Source: Alcaligenaceae bacterium
GTDB lineage: Bacteria > Pseudomonadota > Gammaproteobacteria > Burkholderiales > Burkholderiaceae_B
DNA: 64,000 bases
Assembly: GCA_013416435.1 (NCBI GenBank)
Contig: JACCEN010000005.1
Location: 124,001 to 188,000 of the forward strand
Direction: 5' to 3'
Below the pieces are notes generated by a model. It did no database searches. It had not been told where the DNA came from and saw only the letters and a program-made list of their open reading frames with translations. Below are positions 52,391 through 59,749 of the stretch, in pieces (within the stretch, counting starts at the first letter, position 1; each line of letters opens with the position of its first letter). Both the position numbers and the translations under genes were made by a program.

Positions 52391-55023
52391 AGATATTCGT
52401 TTCGTAAGCGGTAAAGAGTGTCCAGCGCCTCACGCGGAGTGAGCTGATCGGGATCTATGGATTCCAGCGCTTCCAGAACCGCGGAGGAGGCGGACGGATT
52501 GGAAGCGGCGGGCAGCAGCGCATCGTCTGCGCCTTCGTCCGGGTCGGCGTTGGAAAAGAGATCGAGTTGCGGCGTGGGCGCGCCCTGGGCTTCAAGCCGG
52601 GCGAGTTCCCGGCTGGCATGGCGGATGACGGCCGCGGGAACCCCCGCCCGCTGTGCCACCTGGATGCCGTAGCTGCGGCTCGCCGGGCCCGGCTGGACCT
52701 GATGAAGGAAGACGATGCCGGAAGAGGATTCGGCGGCGGCCAGATGCACGTTGGCGGCGGTGGGCGCCTCTGTTGGCAGCCGCGTGATCTCGAAGTAGTG
52801 CGTGGCGAACAGCGTAAGCGCCTGATTGTGCGTAAGCAGCCGATGCGCGATCGCCCACGCCAGCGCAAGGCCGTCGTACGTAGAGGTGCCGCGTCCTATT
52901 TCGTCCATAAGCACCAGGCTTTGCGGCGTGGCAGCCGCCAGGATGGCCGAGGCCTCGGTCATCTCCATCATGAAGGTGGAGCGCCCGCCCGCCAGATCGT
53001 CAGCCGCGCCGATGCGCGTGAAGATGCGATCGATCTGGCCGATGCGCGCCGACCGGGCGGGAACGAAGCTGCCGATCCGGGCGAGCAGCGCAATCAGCGC
53101 CACCTGGCGCATGTAGGTGGACTTGCCGCCCATGTTCGGACCGGTGATGAGCAGCATCCGCCGCTGCGGGCTGAGTTCGCAGTCGTTCGGCGTGAACTGC
53201 TCGATGCTGCGCTCGACCACGGGATGCCGGCCTGCTTCGATGAACAGTTCGCTGCCTTTGACCAGCGCGGGCGCATTCCAGTCGTTGTTCCGCGCGTGAT
53301 CGGCAAGCGCGGCCAATACGTCGATTTCGGCCAATGCCCCGGCGCTGCGCGACAAGGCTTGCGCATGCGCCGACATCTCTTCCAGCAGCGCATCGAACAG
53401 CCATTTCTCGCGGCTCAGGCTGCGGTCCTTGGCCGACAGCACTTTGTCTTCCCAGGCCTTCAGCTCGGGCGTGATGTAGCGTTCCGCATTCTTCAGGGTC
53501 TGGCGGCGGCGATAGTCCGCAGGCACCTTGTCAGCCTGGCCGCGGGTGACTTCGATGAAGAAACCGTGCACGCGATTGAACTCGACGCGCAGGTTCGGAA
53601 TTCCGGTGCGCTCCCGTTCGCGCGCCTCGAGCTGGATCAGGAACTCGCCGCTGTCGCTGGCCAGTCGCCGGAGTTCGTCGAGCTCTTCGTCGTAGCCGGC
53701 GGCGATCACGCCGCCTTCGCGGACGAGTTGCGCGGGTTCGGGGTCGATGGCGCGGTGAAGCAGGGCGGTGATGTCCTGATCGATGCGGATGTCCTGTGCG
53801 AAAACGGCGAGCCGGGCTTGAGGCGCGAACGACTGCTCGATATGCCGCGCAATGTCTGGCAGCAACGCCAGCGCCTCGCGCAGGCTGGCCAGTTCCCGGG
53901 GGCGGACCGAACGCAGCGAAATGCGGGTTGCGATGCGCTCAAGGTCGGGATAGCGTTCGAGCAGCCTGCGCAGCTCGTCGAGCGGGTCGCGGGCGCTCAG
54001 GCCATGCTCGTTCGGTGGGGCCGAGAGCAGGGCGGCGATGACTTGCTGCCGCGAAAGCGCCGGCGCATCGTCGCGTAGCGGATGATGCAGCCAGCGACGC
54101 AAAAGCCGGCTGCCCATGGGGGTGGCGCAGTGATCCAGGATGGAGAACAGCGTGGGACTGTCCTCGCCGCTGATGGTTTCCGTAAGCTCGAGATTCTTGC
54201 GGGTAACCGGGTCCAGCACCAGGTACTCGCCGGATTGATCGACTTGTATGGTCTGGATGTGGGAAAGCGATTGCGTCTGCGTGCGGCTGACATAGCGCAA
54301 CAGCGCCCCCGCCGCGCATACCGCGGCCGGCAGGCCGTCCATGCCGAAGCTGGCCAGCGAATCCACCGCGAAATGCCGATGGAGGACATCGCGCGCGCCG
54401 TCGGTTTCGAAATGCCAGTCGGGCAGGGCGCTGATTGCCATGCCGGGCAAGGCGTCGAGCCGGGCGCTTTCAGCGCAGAGCAGTTCGGCCGGATTGATAC
54501 GGTGCAGTTCCGTGTGCAGCATGCCGGGCGCGCACTCGCAAACCCTGAAGTCGCCGTTGGCCAGGTTCATCCAGGCGATGGCGCTGCGTTCGCTACGCTG
54601 TATGCGCTGCGACCAGACCGCGGCAATCATGCGGTCGGCCTTGGCGGGCAGCAAGGCTTCGTCGGTAAGGGTACCCGGGGTGACGATGCGGACGATCTTG
54701 CGCTCTACCGGCCCTTTGCTCGCGGCCGGATCCCCTACTTGCTCGCAAATGGCCACGGATTCGCCCAAGGCCACCAGGCGTGCAAGATAGCCTTCCATGG
54801 CATGAAAAGGCACGCCCGCCATGGGAATCGGCGCCCCGTTCGAGGCCCCGCGTTTGGTCAAGGTGAGATTCAGCAGACGGGCTCCGCGCTCTGCGTCTTC
54901 ATAGAACATTTCATAGAAGTCGCCCATGCGATAGAACAGCAGATGCGATCCGGCCTCCGCCTTCAGGCGGAGATATTGCTGCATCATGGGAGTGTGTTTA
55001 GAATCAATAACTTGCGATGACAT
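52387..55023 (-). CDS. mutS: DNA mismatch repair protein MutS
   Basis: 878-aa mismatch-recognition ATPase. The N-terminal mismatch reader [11 protein letters not shown] holds the Phe-x-Glu (about residues 34-38), [11 protein letters not shown] follows, and the C-terminal ATPase has [13 protein letters not shown] (Walker A), [31 protein letters not shown] (quoted: [16 protein letters not shown], Walker B) and ATHYFEIT. All domains are complete. Its ATG is only 20 bases past the prophage integrase stop and no good ribosome site lies before it, so its native leader has been replaced or moved; see the finding. roxA follows with an ATGA overlap. Confidence 0.95.
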   Translation of the reverse strand: MSSQVIDSKHTPMMQQYLRLKAEAGSHLLFYRMGDFYEMFYEDAERGARLLNLTLTKRGASNGAPIPMAGVPFHAMEGYLARLVALGESVAICEQVGDPAASKGPVERKIVRIVTPGTLTDEALLPAKADRMIAAVWSQRIQRSERSAIAWMNLANGDFRVCECAPGMLHTELHRINPAELLCAESARLDALPGMAISALPDWHFETDGARDVLHRHFAVDSLASFGMDGLPAAVCAAGALLRYVSRTQTQSLSHIQTIQVDQSGEYLVLDPVTRKNLELTETISGEDSPTLFSILDHCATPMGSRLLRRWLHHPLRDDAPALSRQQVIAALLSAPPNEHGLSARDPLDELRRLLERYPDLERIATRISLRSVRPRELASLREALALLPDIARHIEQSFAPQARLAVFAQDIRIDQDITALLHRAIDPEPAQLVREGGVIAAGYDEELDELRRLASDSGEFLIQLEARERERTGIPNLRVEFNRVHGFFIEVTRGQADKVPADYRRRQTLKNAERYITPELKAWEDKVLSAKDRSLSREKWLFDALLEEMSAHAQALSRSAGALAEIDVLAALADHARNNDWNAPALVKGSELFIEAGRHPVVERSIEQFTPNDCELSPQRRMLLITGPNMGGKSTYMRQVALIALLARIGSFVPARSARIGQIDRIFTRIGAADDLAGGRSTFMMEMTEASAILAAATPQSLVLMDEIGRGTSTYDGLALAWAIAHRLLTHNQALTLFATHYFEITRLPTEAPTAANVHLAAAESSSGIVFLHQVQPGPASRSYGIQVAQRAGVPAAVIRHASRELARLEAQGAPTPQLDLFSNADPDEGADDALLPAASNPSASSAVLEALESIDPDQLTPREALDTLYRLRNEYL

Positions 55024-55043
55024 TATTCTAGACAGTCTAAAAC
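55024..55043. other. junction between mutS and prophage, candidate attachment core
   Basis: The 20 bases between the integrase stop and the mutS ATG hold TAGACTGTCTA, a perfect 11-bp palindrome around T. Attachment sites normally lie next to the integrase gene, so the crossover probably falls here or in the first codons of mutS. The matching site at the other prophage end is outside the window. Confidence 0.45.
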
Positions 55044-56033
55044 TCAGGCGGTTTTCTTCGGTTGCCGGGTGAACTCAGGGCCATCCACAATCGGCACCTC
55101 ACGCAGCCGAATATATCGGTCTGTCATAGCCGCCGAAACGTGCCCAGCAAGCTGTTGTGGGTCCTTTCCTTGGCGCTTGGCGTCCGTCAATGACTTGGCC
55201 CGTATGTCGTGTATGTGTGCATCCTCGACGCCAGATGCCAAACACGCCTCGTTCCACTGGTCCTTGGTCACGCCATAGGAGGGCGGTTTGCCACCCCTGG
55301 CCCGCGTCCGAAAAAGGTTCAAGCCTAACACGTTGCCACTCAAGGCATTGGCAGCAGCCACAGCTTCACGCAGCTGTGGCGTCCAGCGCACCAGCAGCTT
55401 GGCCTTGGTTTTCTGCTGCTCGAATAGAATGCCCTGGTCCGTGACGTCAGACCGCTTGATCCGCAGAACATCGACAACGCGCTGGCCCGTCAGAAACAGA
55501 AGATCCATAACAATCTGCAGGCGTGGGTGAGCGTGAGCTCGGATAGCGTCAAATTCCTTATCTGTCAGGTAACGCTTGCGCTTGGCCTCCTCGTGGCGGC
55601 GGATGCCAACGCAGGGATTGCTATCGACCAGTTGCCACTCCACAGCGTATGTAAATACAACGCGCAAGAACGACAGCACCCGGTTCGCCATGTTTGGCGT
55701 GTCGGCCATGTCCATCTTGAGCGCCGCCACATGCTTGGGCATGACCTGATGCGGGGCAAACTCAAAAAAAGTATCTTTGACGCGCCTGGCCGCGATTCGA
55801 TATTGTTCAATGGTGCTCTTAGCCAGCTTGGGCTCTATGTGCCTCAGCACCTTGTCAACCAAGGCCGACATGCCGCCTTTGGGTGCCTCAACGAGCCTTG
55901 CGTACTCGGCAAGCGCGGCGTTCAGGTCTGTGCCGATGCGCGTCCAGGTTCCGCCTTTGACGTAGTAGTAGGCGCCATGCTTGTGGTGTACGCAGCGTGG
56001 CAGGTGTTTATCGTGCTTGCGCGGACGGGCCAT
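55044..56033 (-). CDS. int: tyrosine recombinase (phage integrase)
   Basis: 329-aa site-specific recombinase. An N-terminal arm-binding part ([23 protein letters not shown]), a core-binding SAM-like part (about residues 55-145), and the catalytic domain with Arg185 (LTGQR), Lys208, His275-x-x-Arg278 (HDIRAK), His298 (LAGHVS) and nucleophile Tyr307 (TDRYIR). All six active residues are present, so it should be functional. Transcribed towards mutS on the same strand, with stop 20 bases from the mutS ATG. Start overlaps DUF4224. Confidence 0.95.
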   Translation of the reverse strand: MARPRKHDKHLPRCVHHKHGAYYYVKGGTWTRIGTDLNAALAEYARLVEAPKGGMSALVDKVLRHIEPKLAKSTIEQYRIAARRVKDTFFEFAPHQVMPKHVAALKMDMADTPNMANRVLSFLRVVFTYAVEWQLVDSNPCVGIRRHEEAKRKRYLTDKEFDAIRAHAHPRLQIVMDLLFLTGQRVVDVLRIKRSDVTDQGILFEQQKTKAKLLVRWTPQLREAVAAANALSGNVLGLNLFRTRARGGKPPSYGVTKDQWNEACLASGVEDAHIHDIRAKSLTDAKRQGKDPQQLAGHVSAAMTDRYIRLREVPIVDGPEFTRQPKKTA

Positions 56034-56226
56034 TTCGTAGCCTCATTTGTGGTTCTCGGGGGATGCGTTCGGCGCCAAGCTTCTCGACTGCGGCGCGGAA
56101 CACTAATATAGATCCATCGGGCCTGATTTTATGACGGATTCCGAGCGCGGCCAGCATCCGAGCTTGTGCGCTTCGTCGCTGACGATTTGTAATCTGCTCA
56201 ATTTCCTCATTCGTCAGAGTAAGCAT
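56008..56226 (-). CDS. DUF4224 phage protein
   Basis: 72-aa protein MLTLTNEEIEQITNRQRRSA.... of the DUF4224 type, which in phages usually lies directly before the integrase. LTLTNEEIEQIT with RxSAQARMLAALGI and RPDGSILVFRAAVEKL are the family blocks. The ATG at 56226 follows GGAGG and overlaps int by 26 bases. A role in integration control (excisionase-like) is inferred from position only. Confidence 0.8.
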   Translation of the reverse strand: MLTLTNEEIEQITNRQRRSAQARMLAALGIRHKIRPDGSILVFRAAVEKLGAERIPREPQMRLRNGPSAQAR

Positions 56227-56237
56227 ATCAGCCTCCA

Positions 56238-56263
56238 ACAAAAACCCCGACTCAAGGCCGGGG
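56238..56263 (-). terminator. terminator separating the early genes from DUF4224-int
   Basis: On the minus strand CCCCG (63-59) pairs with CGGGG (49-45) followed by TTTTTGTT. It lies between the zinc-finger gene and the DUF4224 start, so early-operon readthrough into int and mutS is probably limited. Confidence 0.55.
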
Positions 56264-56313
56264 CAGACTCCAACTTCTGGCCGTCGTGGCCAGCACCTCA
56301 TCGATGCGGTCAG

Positions 56314-56529
56314 TCACCCGTGCGCACCTCTTTGGCGGTCCAACCACCTGGCCTTGCTCGCCAGGATCTTGGGATCGCTCGCACAACAAGCCTTGCACCA
56401 GGACCGCCAGCCGCCAGGCCGCGCGAAGAAAAACTCGTCGTCAGCCGGCCAGAACTCCTTGCATTTGGCGCACTGGATCTCTTCGCCAATCTCTGTCGTG
56501 CGCCGGGGGCGGGGAGGGTGGCGGCTCAT
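56314..56529 (-). CDS. small phage zinc-binding protein
   Basis: 71-aa protein starting MSRHPPRPRRTTEIGEEIQC with two Cys pairs, CAKC and CKAC, about 25 residues apart, a likely zinc ribbon; basic tail SKARWLDRQRG. The start at 56529 makes an ATGA overlap with the upstream gene stop. Unknown function, possibly nucleic-acid binding. Confidence 0.6.
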   Translation of the reverse strand: MSRHPPRPRRTTEIGEEIQCAKCKEFWPADDEFFFARPGGWRSWCKACCASDPKILASKARWLDRQRGAHG

Positions 56530-57029
56530 AGGGGTTCCTTTGCCGGCTGCCCGTCTGCTGGTGGGGTGGGCTGGCCGTAGCGGGCGAGTAGGGCGCGAAC
56601 TGCCGCACGTAACATCCATTTGTCGAACGACATGAGGCCATGCTCGCCGTTGTGGTCTGCATATTCCGAAAGCAGGTCGACAATATCGTCCTCCGCATCA
56701 CTCAGCACCTTCACCGGCTCGGCAACTGTTGGAGGATTTCGAATAGTTGGCTCGGCGGGTTGTGGGGCGGCGTATAGACAGTGCACGGGCCAACCTTTTG
56801 CCCTCCATCTATCAGCCACCACAGGATCATACGTAGTGGCTGATTTGTCGGTTAGGTGATCTTCGGTATACCACGCCACCGGCTCACCCCTGTGCTTGCG
56901 GTCGGCTTCGATGGCGCGCTTAGCAACATCCTCGCACCAATTGCATAGAGTGAGGATGTCCGCCCGCTGTGGGTTGCAGTGAAGGTATGGCACTTCAATG
57001 CGCGGCAGTTCGGTTGTTTTGTCTTTCAT
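56526..57029 (-). CDS. phage hypothetical protein (EPVAWY-type)
   Basis: 167-aa protein with a GEPVAWYTEDH block and GWPVHCLYAAPQP, phrases common in uncharacterised phage early proteins. Acidic, no membrane segment. Overlaps a tiny gene upstream (ATGA at 57026-57029) and the zinc-finger gene downstream. Function unknown. Confidence 0.65.
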   Translation of the reverse strand: MKDKTTELPRIEVPYLHCNPQRADILTLCNWCEDVAKRAIEADRKHRGEPVAWYTEDHLTDKSATTYDPVVADRWRAKGWPVHCLYAAPQPAEPTIRNPPTVAEPVKVLSDAEDDIVDLLSEYADHNGEHGLMSFDKWMLRAAVRALLARYGQPTPPADGQPAKEPL

Positions 57030-57085
57030 GTCCTTTCCTTATCTATGTCCCTGATCTGCTCGTCCGTCAGTATCGTGGTGGTCAT
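57026..57085 (-). CDS. 19-residue coupling ORF
   Basis: ATG at 57085 to TGA at 57026: MTTTILTDEQIRDIDKERT. Its start overlaps the stop of the upstream gene (ATGA) and its stop overlaps the next start (ATGA), so it closes a gap that would otherwise break the chain of coupled genes. The LTDEQI phrase recurs at the N-terminus of many phage proteins. May act mainly as a translational bridge. Confidence 0.4.
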   Translation of the reverse strand: MTTTILTDEQIRDIDKERT

Positions 57086-57408
57086 GGCATATTCCTCCCT
57101 ATCTCGGCAGCAGCTTGAACGATGGCTCGGCGGGTGGCGGGGCGTCGTTGTTCTTCTCCGTCAAACTCCACCCACGCCAAGTCTCTGTGGTTTTCATCGC
57201 TGACGAATACGCACGGGCCATCGCCTGCGTCCGGAGGCATGTGCTCGATGTTGAATCGCATCTGGACAGCCAGCCGCAACGCGTCGCCGTCGTCGTCGAG
57301 AGGATTCCAGTTGCCGGGTATTCCGCCCACGGCTATGTCGCTGATTTCTGGACGGTAATCGTATCCCGCAGCCTTCGCGGCCAGTTCCAGCAGTTCTCTG
57401 TCTGTCAC
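57082..57408 (-). CDS. phage hypothetical protein (DUF2591-like)
   Basis: 108-aa protein: MTDRELLELAAKAAGYDYRP opening, NWNPLDDDGDALRLAVQM, and RRAIVQAAAEIGRNMP end. The wording matches the DUF2591-type phage proteins. No enzymatic motif is visible. ATGA overlaps link it to both neighbours. Confidence 0.7.
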   Translation of the reverse strand: MTDRELLELAAKAAGYDYRPEISDIAVGGIPGNWNPLDDDGDALRLAVQMRFNIEHMPPDAGDGPCVFVSDENHRDLAWVEFDGEEQRRPATRRAIVQAAAEIGRNMP

Positions 57409-57587
57409 TTCACTTCCCCCTCAATGCGGCGCACTGAGCAATCAAAGTCCTTGTCGTTGACATAGAACCCTCCTTGCCTAGCGCATTCAGTAGCTACCTC
57501 TTGGTGTGCAGCCGTCCAGCCAGAGATGAACGCCACGATGAAGGCAAACAAAATCGTAAATAACCAGCCGAAAACACTGTCCGTCAT
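57405..57587 (-). CDS. small phage membrane protein
   Basis: 60-aa protein with one hydrophobic helix (LFTILFAFIVAFISGWTAA, about residues 9-27) followed by a charged soluble part. ATGA overlaps with genes on both sides. No family recognised; could be an Rz-like or superinfection-type membrane protein, not provable here. Confidence 0.6.
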   Translation of the reverse strand: MTDSVFGWLFTILFAFIVAFISGWTAAHQEVATECARQGGFYVNDKDFDCSVRRIEGEVK

Positions 57588-57949
57588 GGCTTTTCTCCCT
57601 CAACGCGGCGGGCGCGGTCGATAATCCGAGCGCACTCACTAACGAATCTTGGTAAGGAGCCTCCATCGTCAGGGTCGAATCGGTCGAAGGCCTCTTGAAA
57701 CCATGCTTGTTCAAGCAGCCAGCGATACCTTTCAGCATCCTCCCGATCCTGCGATTGCAGGGCGGCTCGGCGGTTCCACGCTTCGGCCAGCAACGGCCGG
57801 CAGTCGTCCATTGCGCTCGTGCGGTGGTTCGTCGCGACGCGGCAGCTGCCGCATTCAATCCAGTTCCATCCATCATCATCGCTATCAAAGTGCGCTTCGC
57901 CCCCGCAGAACGGGCAGTGCAGTAAGGCGCGTTTCTGTTCGGTGTTCAT
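57584..57949 (-). CDS. lar: Lar family restriction alleviation protein
   Basis: 121-aa protein with an N-terminal Lar zinc-ribbon: LLHCPFCGGEAHF, later ECGSCRVA, and the closing AWNRRAALQ. Lar proteins reduce type I restriction and raise host methylation of incoming DNA. The rest (residues 65-121) is an added helical tail (EDAERYRWLLEQAW). With an orphan methyltransferase in the same prophage it suggests a DNA-protection module. Confidence 0.75.
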   Translation of the reverse strand: MNTEQKRALLHCPFCGGEAHFDSDDDGWNWIECGSCRVATNHRTSAMDDCRPLLAEAWNRRAALQSQDREDAERYRWLLEQAWFQEAFDRFDPDDGGSLPRFVSECARIIDRARRVEGEKP

Positions 57950-58260
57950 GCAGGCTCCTTCGGGTTGCGTCCGTGATATTTGCCCTGCGCCTCATTGCAA
58001 TTGGTCGGCTTGATGCCGTGCTTGTCGGTGCAAGGAGAACAGCGAAACGTCGGGTCATGCAGGTCTGGAGTGCCGTCCATGCAATAGCCATAGGACTGCG
58101 ACCACGACACACCAGGATCGCTCTCGCGAATGAATCGACCGCATCTGTCGCAACGCGTCTGATACGCAGCGTGCCATCCTCGACCCGGCCCCCTATCGTT
58201 GGTCGCCATGTCATTCATCCACCGTTCGTATGAGAGCGCGTCAGTCTCAAGGCGCATCAT
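57946..58260 (-). CDS. phage hypothetical protein with zinc-finger cysteines
   Basis: 104-aa protein; start at the ATGATG at 58260-58255 behind GGAGG (MRLETDALSYERWMNDMATN...). RCDRCGRFI and FRCSPCTDKHG give two Cys pairs, and DPGVSWSQSYGYCMDG a middle block. Upstream in-frame codons up to 58452 lie over a gene in another frame, so are not used. Function unknown. Confidence 0.6.
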   Translation of the reverse strand: MMRLETDALSYERWMNDMATNDRGPGRGWHAAYQTRCDRCGRFIRESDPGVSWSQSYGYCMDGTPDLHDPTFRCSPCTDKHGIKPTNCNEAQGKYHGRNPKEPA

Positions 58261-58396
58261 CTCCTCCCTGTCCCTGTGCTGCATCTGCGATCTGCCGAGC
58301 CAGCGATTCGCACTCGGCAACGCAGTAGTCAACGTCACGGAATACCCCTTCCGCGCGCTCCCACATGATCGGACTGTCTGGGTATTCTTGCTGCAT
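58247..58396 (-). CDS. 49-aa phage ORF in a gap of longer frames
   Basis: A clean frame beginning MQQEYPDSPIMWERAEGVFR at 58396 and ending GDDAP before a TGA at 58247. It follows directly after the stop of the upstream gene (58427) and overlaps the start of the next by 14 bases, as others in this chain do. An upstream TTG is an alternative start. No family recognised. Confidence 0.5.
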   Translation of the reverse strand: MQQEYPDSPIMWERAEGVFRDVDYCVAECESLARQIADAAQGQGGDDAP

Positions 58397-58426
58397 CTTC
58401 TCCAAGTATTCAGGCGAGGGCGCGTC

Positions 58427-58705
58427 TCAACAGTGGCCGCAATCAAAACCAAACCACCACAGCTTGCTTTCCTCGATCATTGATCCACCACGCTCGCCAG
58501 AAAACGTAAGCCCGCCGTGAGCGTCGAATACGCTGCTCGGCGCATCGCCAAGCGCATTGCTATGCCTGTCGTAATCAGCGCCATGCAATGGATGACCCGG
58601 CGCAACGCCCACGTACCCGCAGTGAAAACCTATATCAGTCATGATGACGATGGCGCGGAACCCGGCTTCTGTCACCCAGTCGCGCCTTAGCTCAAACTGT
58701 CTCAT
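58427..58705 (-). CDS. conserved phage hypothetical protein (WWFGFDC type)
   Basis: 92-aa protein with GHCGYVGV-like FHCGYVGVAPGHPLHGADYD, VFDAHGGLTFSGE and LWWFGFDCGHC. These phrases recur in uncharacterised phage proteins. His/Cys-rich, possibly metal-binding. Overlaps the upstream gene by 14 bases. Confidence 0.7.
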   Translation of the reverse strand: MRQFELRRDWVTEAGFRAIVIMTDIGFHCGYVGVAPGHPLHGADYDRHSNALGDAPSSVFDAHGGLTFSGERGGSMIEESKLWWFGFDCGHC

Positions 58706-58940
58706 GTCGTTCCCCCTGTGCGAGTGCGGCGCGGGCTACATCCATTGCGTAAGATCTGCCAAAACCATTCATCTCGACCATTTCCACCATCGTTTCTAGG
58801 GCCTCCCGCAAAGCATCCCTCTCAGCCAGCAGGGCGCGGATAACGGTAGGCCCGCTCGCCAGCCTGTACGCAAGCATGGCGTCACCGTCGCCGGGCTTCA
58901 CGGCTTCCAGCGCCGCCCTCAGTTCTGCGTAGTCAGTCAT
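58692..58940 (-). CDS. phage hypothetical protein
   Basis: 82-aa protein MTDYAELRAALEAVKPGDGD... with an LLAERDALREALETM coiled-coil-like helix. ATG at 58940 overlaps the upstream stop by 8 bases. No family name. Confidence 0.55.
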   Translation of the reverse strand: MTDYAELRAALEAVKPGDGDAMLAYRLASGPTVIRALLAERDALREALETMVEMVEMNGFGRSYAMDVARAALAQGERHETV

Positions 58941-59151
58941 CACTATCTCCCAGTGCATCAGCCAGCCCCTTCCTGAGGGCCGGAAAATCCACGCCATCGG
59001 CCACGCGATCCACGCGGCGGCATGCGACGATTGCCGTTGCGACTGCATAGCGCAGGCCGACGATCTCATCCGCCGCCGCGCGCATAGCTTCACTTGTCGG
59101 GTTGTCCCTGAGGTAAGCAACCAGTGCGGGGCCGGTCAGTCGCTGCGTCAT
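58933..59151 (-). CDS. phage hypothetical protein
   Basis: 72-aa helical protein (MTQRLTGPALVAYLRDNPTS, ADEIVGLRYAVATAIVACRR). Overlaps both neighbours (ATGA upstream at 59148). No family recognised. Confidence 0.55.
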   Translation of the reverse strand: MTQRLTGPALVAYLRDNPTSEAMRAAADEIVGLRYAVATAIVACRRVDRVADGVDFPALRKGLADALGDSDD

Positions 59152-59495
59152 ACCGTGCCCCCGAATACGCGCCAGAACTCGACCCGCGCCTTGTCGTGCG
59201 CTTGGCCGGCTTGCGGTGTGCCATGGATCATCATTTGGTGATACGCACGCTCACAAGCTTGCAAAGCGGCAAGGGCGCCGTCGTCGGCGATGCGCTTGCC
59301 GCTGACCCCGCCTGCGCCGATGGTTTCGAGTTCTTCATCTGCTTTTTTAAGCTTGAGCACTAGCAGTTCGTTGTGGGCAATGGCAGCGGCGTAATCTTCG
59401 TGGCGCACATAAGCGCCATCGGGTTGCTCGGTAATGCTGGGTGCGCCGATGCTGGCTGCGTATTGCCGACCGAGCCCGTATCGTTTAATAGGCAT
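59148..59495 (-). CDS. phage hypothetical protein
   Basis: 115-aa protein MPIKRYGLGRQYAASIGAPS with a VRHEDYAAAIAHNELLVLKLKKADEELE helix (quoted in parts) and an AHDKARVEFWRVFGG end. Start at 59495 follows AAGGAA. First gene of the long overlapping chain; function unknown. Confidence 0.6.
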   Translation of the reverse strand: MPIKRYGLGRQYAASIGAPSITEQPDGAYVRHEDYAAAIAHNELLVLKLKKADEELETIGAGGVSGKRIADDGALAALQACERAYHQMMIHGTPQAGQAHDKARVEFWRVFGGTV

Positions 59496-59561
59496 GACAG
59501 TTCCTTGACCACGGACCCAGAGGCCCGCGGATTTATTACAGTTCGATGAAGTAACCACGGG

Positions 59562-59623
59562 TTATCCACAGGTCTTTCCCCATGGATTGTGGATATTTCA
59601 GTTGGCCAGACCGCCCATCCACA
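59562..59623. promoter_or_regulatory. DnaA-box cluster, candidate prophage origin or control site
   Basis: A perfect DnaA box TTATCCACA at 59562-59570, a second with one mismatch in reverse (TGTGGATAT, 59588-59596) and a third weaker one (CCATCCACA, 59615-59623) lie within 62 bases in the only sizeable gap between the chain and the methyltransferase unit. Confidence 0.45.
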
Positions 59624-59681
59624 GAAATAGGATGGCCACGGCGCAAAGGGTGGCGACGGCGACGCCGTAGATGTAGGTCAT
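59598..59681 (-). CDS. 27-residue membrane ORF
   Basis: ATG at 59681 to TGA at 59598: MTYIYGVAVATLCAVAILFL then WMGGLAN. Almost wholly one transmembrane helix. Its start overlaps the stop of the previous tiny ORF by ATGA. Likely a real small membrane protein because of the overlap chain; function unknown. Confidence 0.45.
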   Translation of the reverse strand: MTYIYGVAVATLCAVAILFLWMGGLAN

Positions 59682-59749
59682 GGGAGCCTCCAGGCCAGGG
59701 CGACCATTACGGAGCCGACAGCAATGGAGAGGTAGGAGAGGGTGGTCAT
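59678..59749 (-). CDS. 23-residue membrane ORF
   Basis: ATG at 59749 to TGA at 59678: MTTLSYLSIAVGSVMVALAW then RLP. One hydrophobic helix. Starts inside the methyltransferase stop (ATGA at 59746-59749) and ends in the start of the next tiny ORF. Confidence 0.45.
   Translation of the reverse strand: MTTLSYLSIAVGSVMVALAWRLP

Noticed and set aside
57499-58233. 194-aa plus-strand frame within the prophage chain
   Set aside because: It is the complement of well-formed overlapping minus-strand genes.
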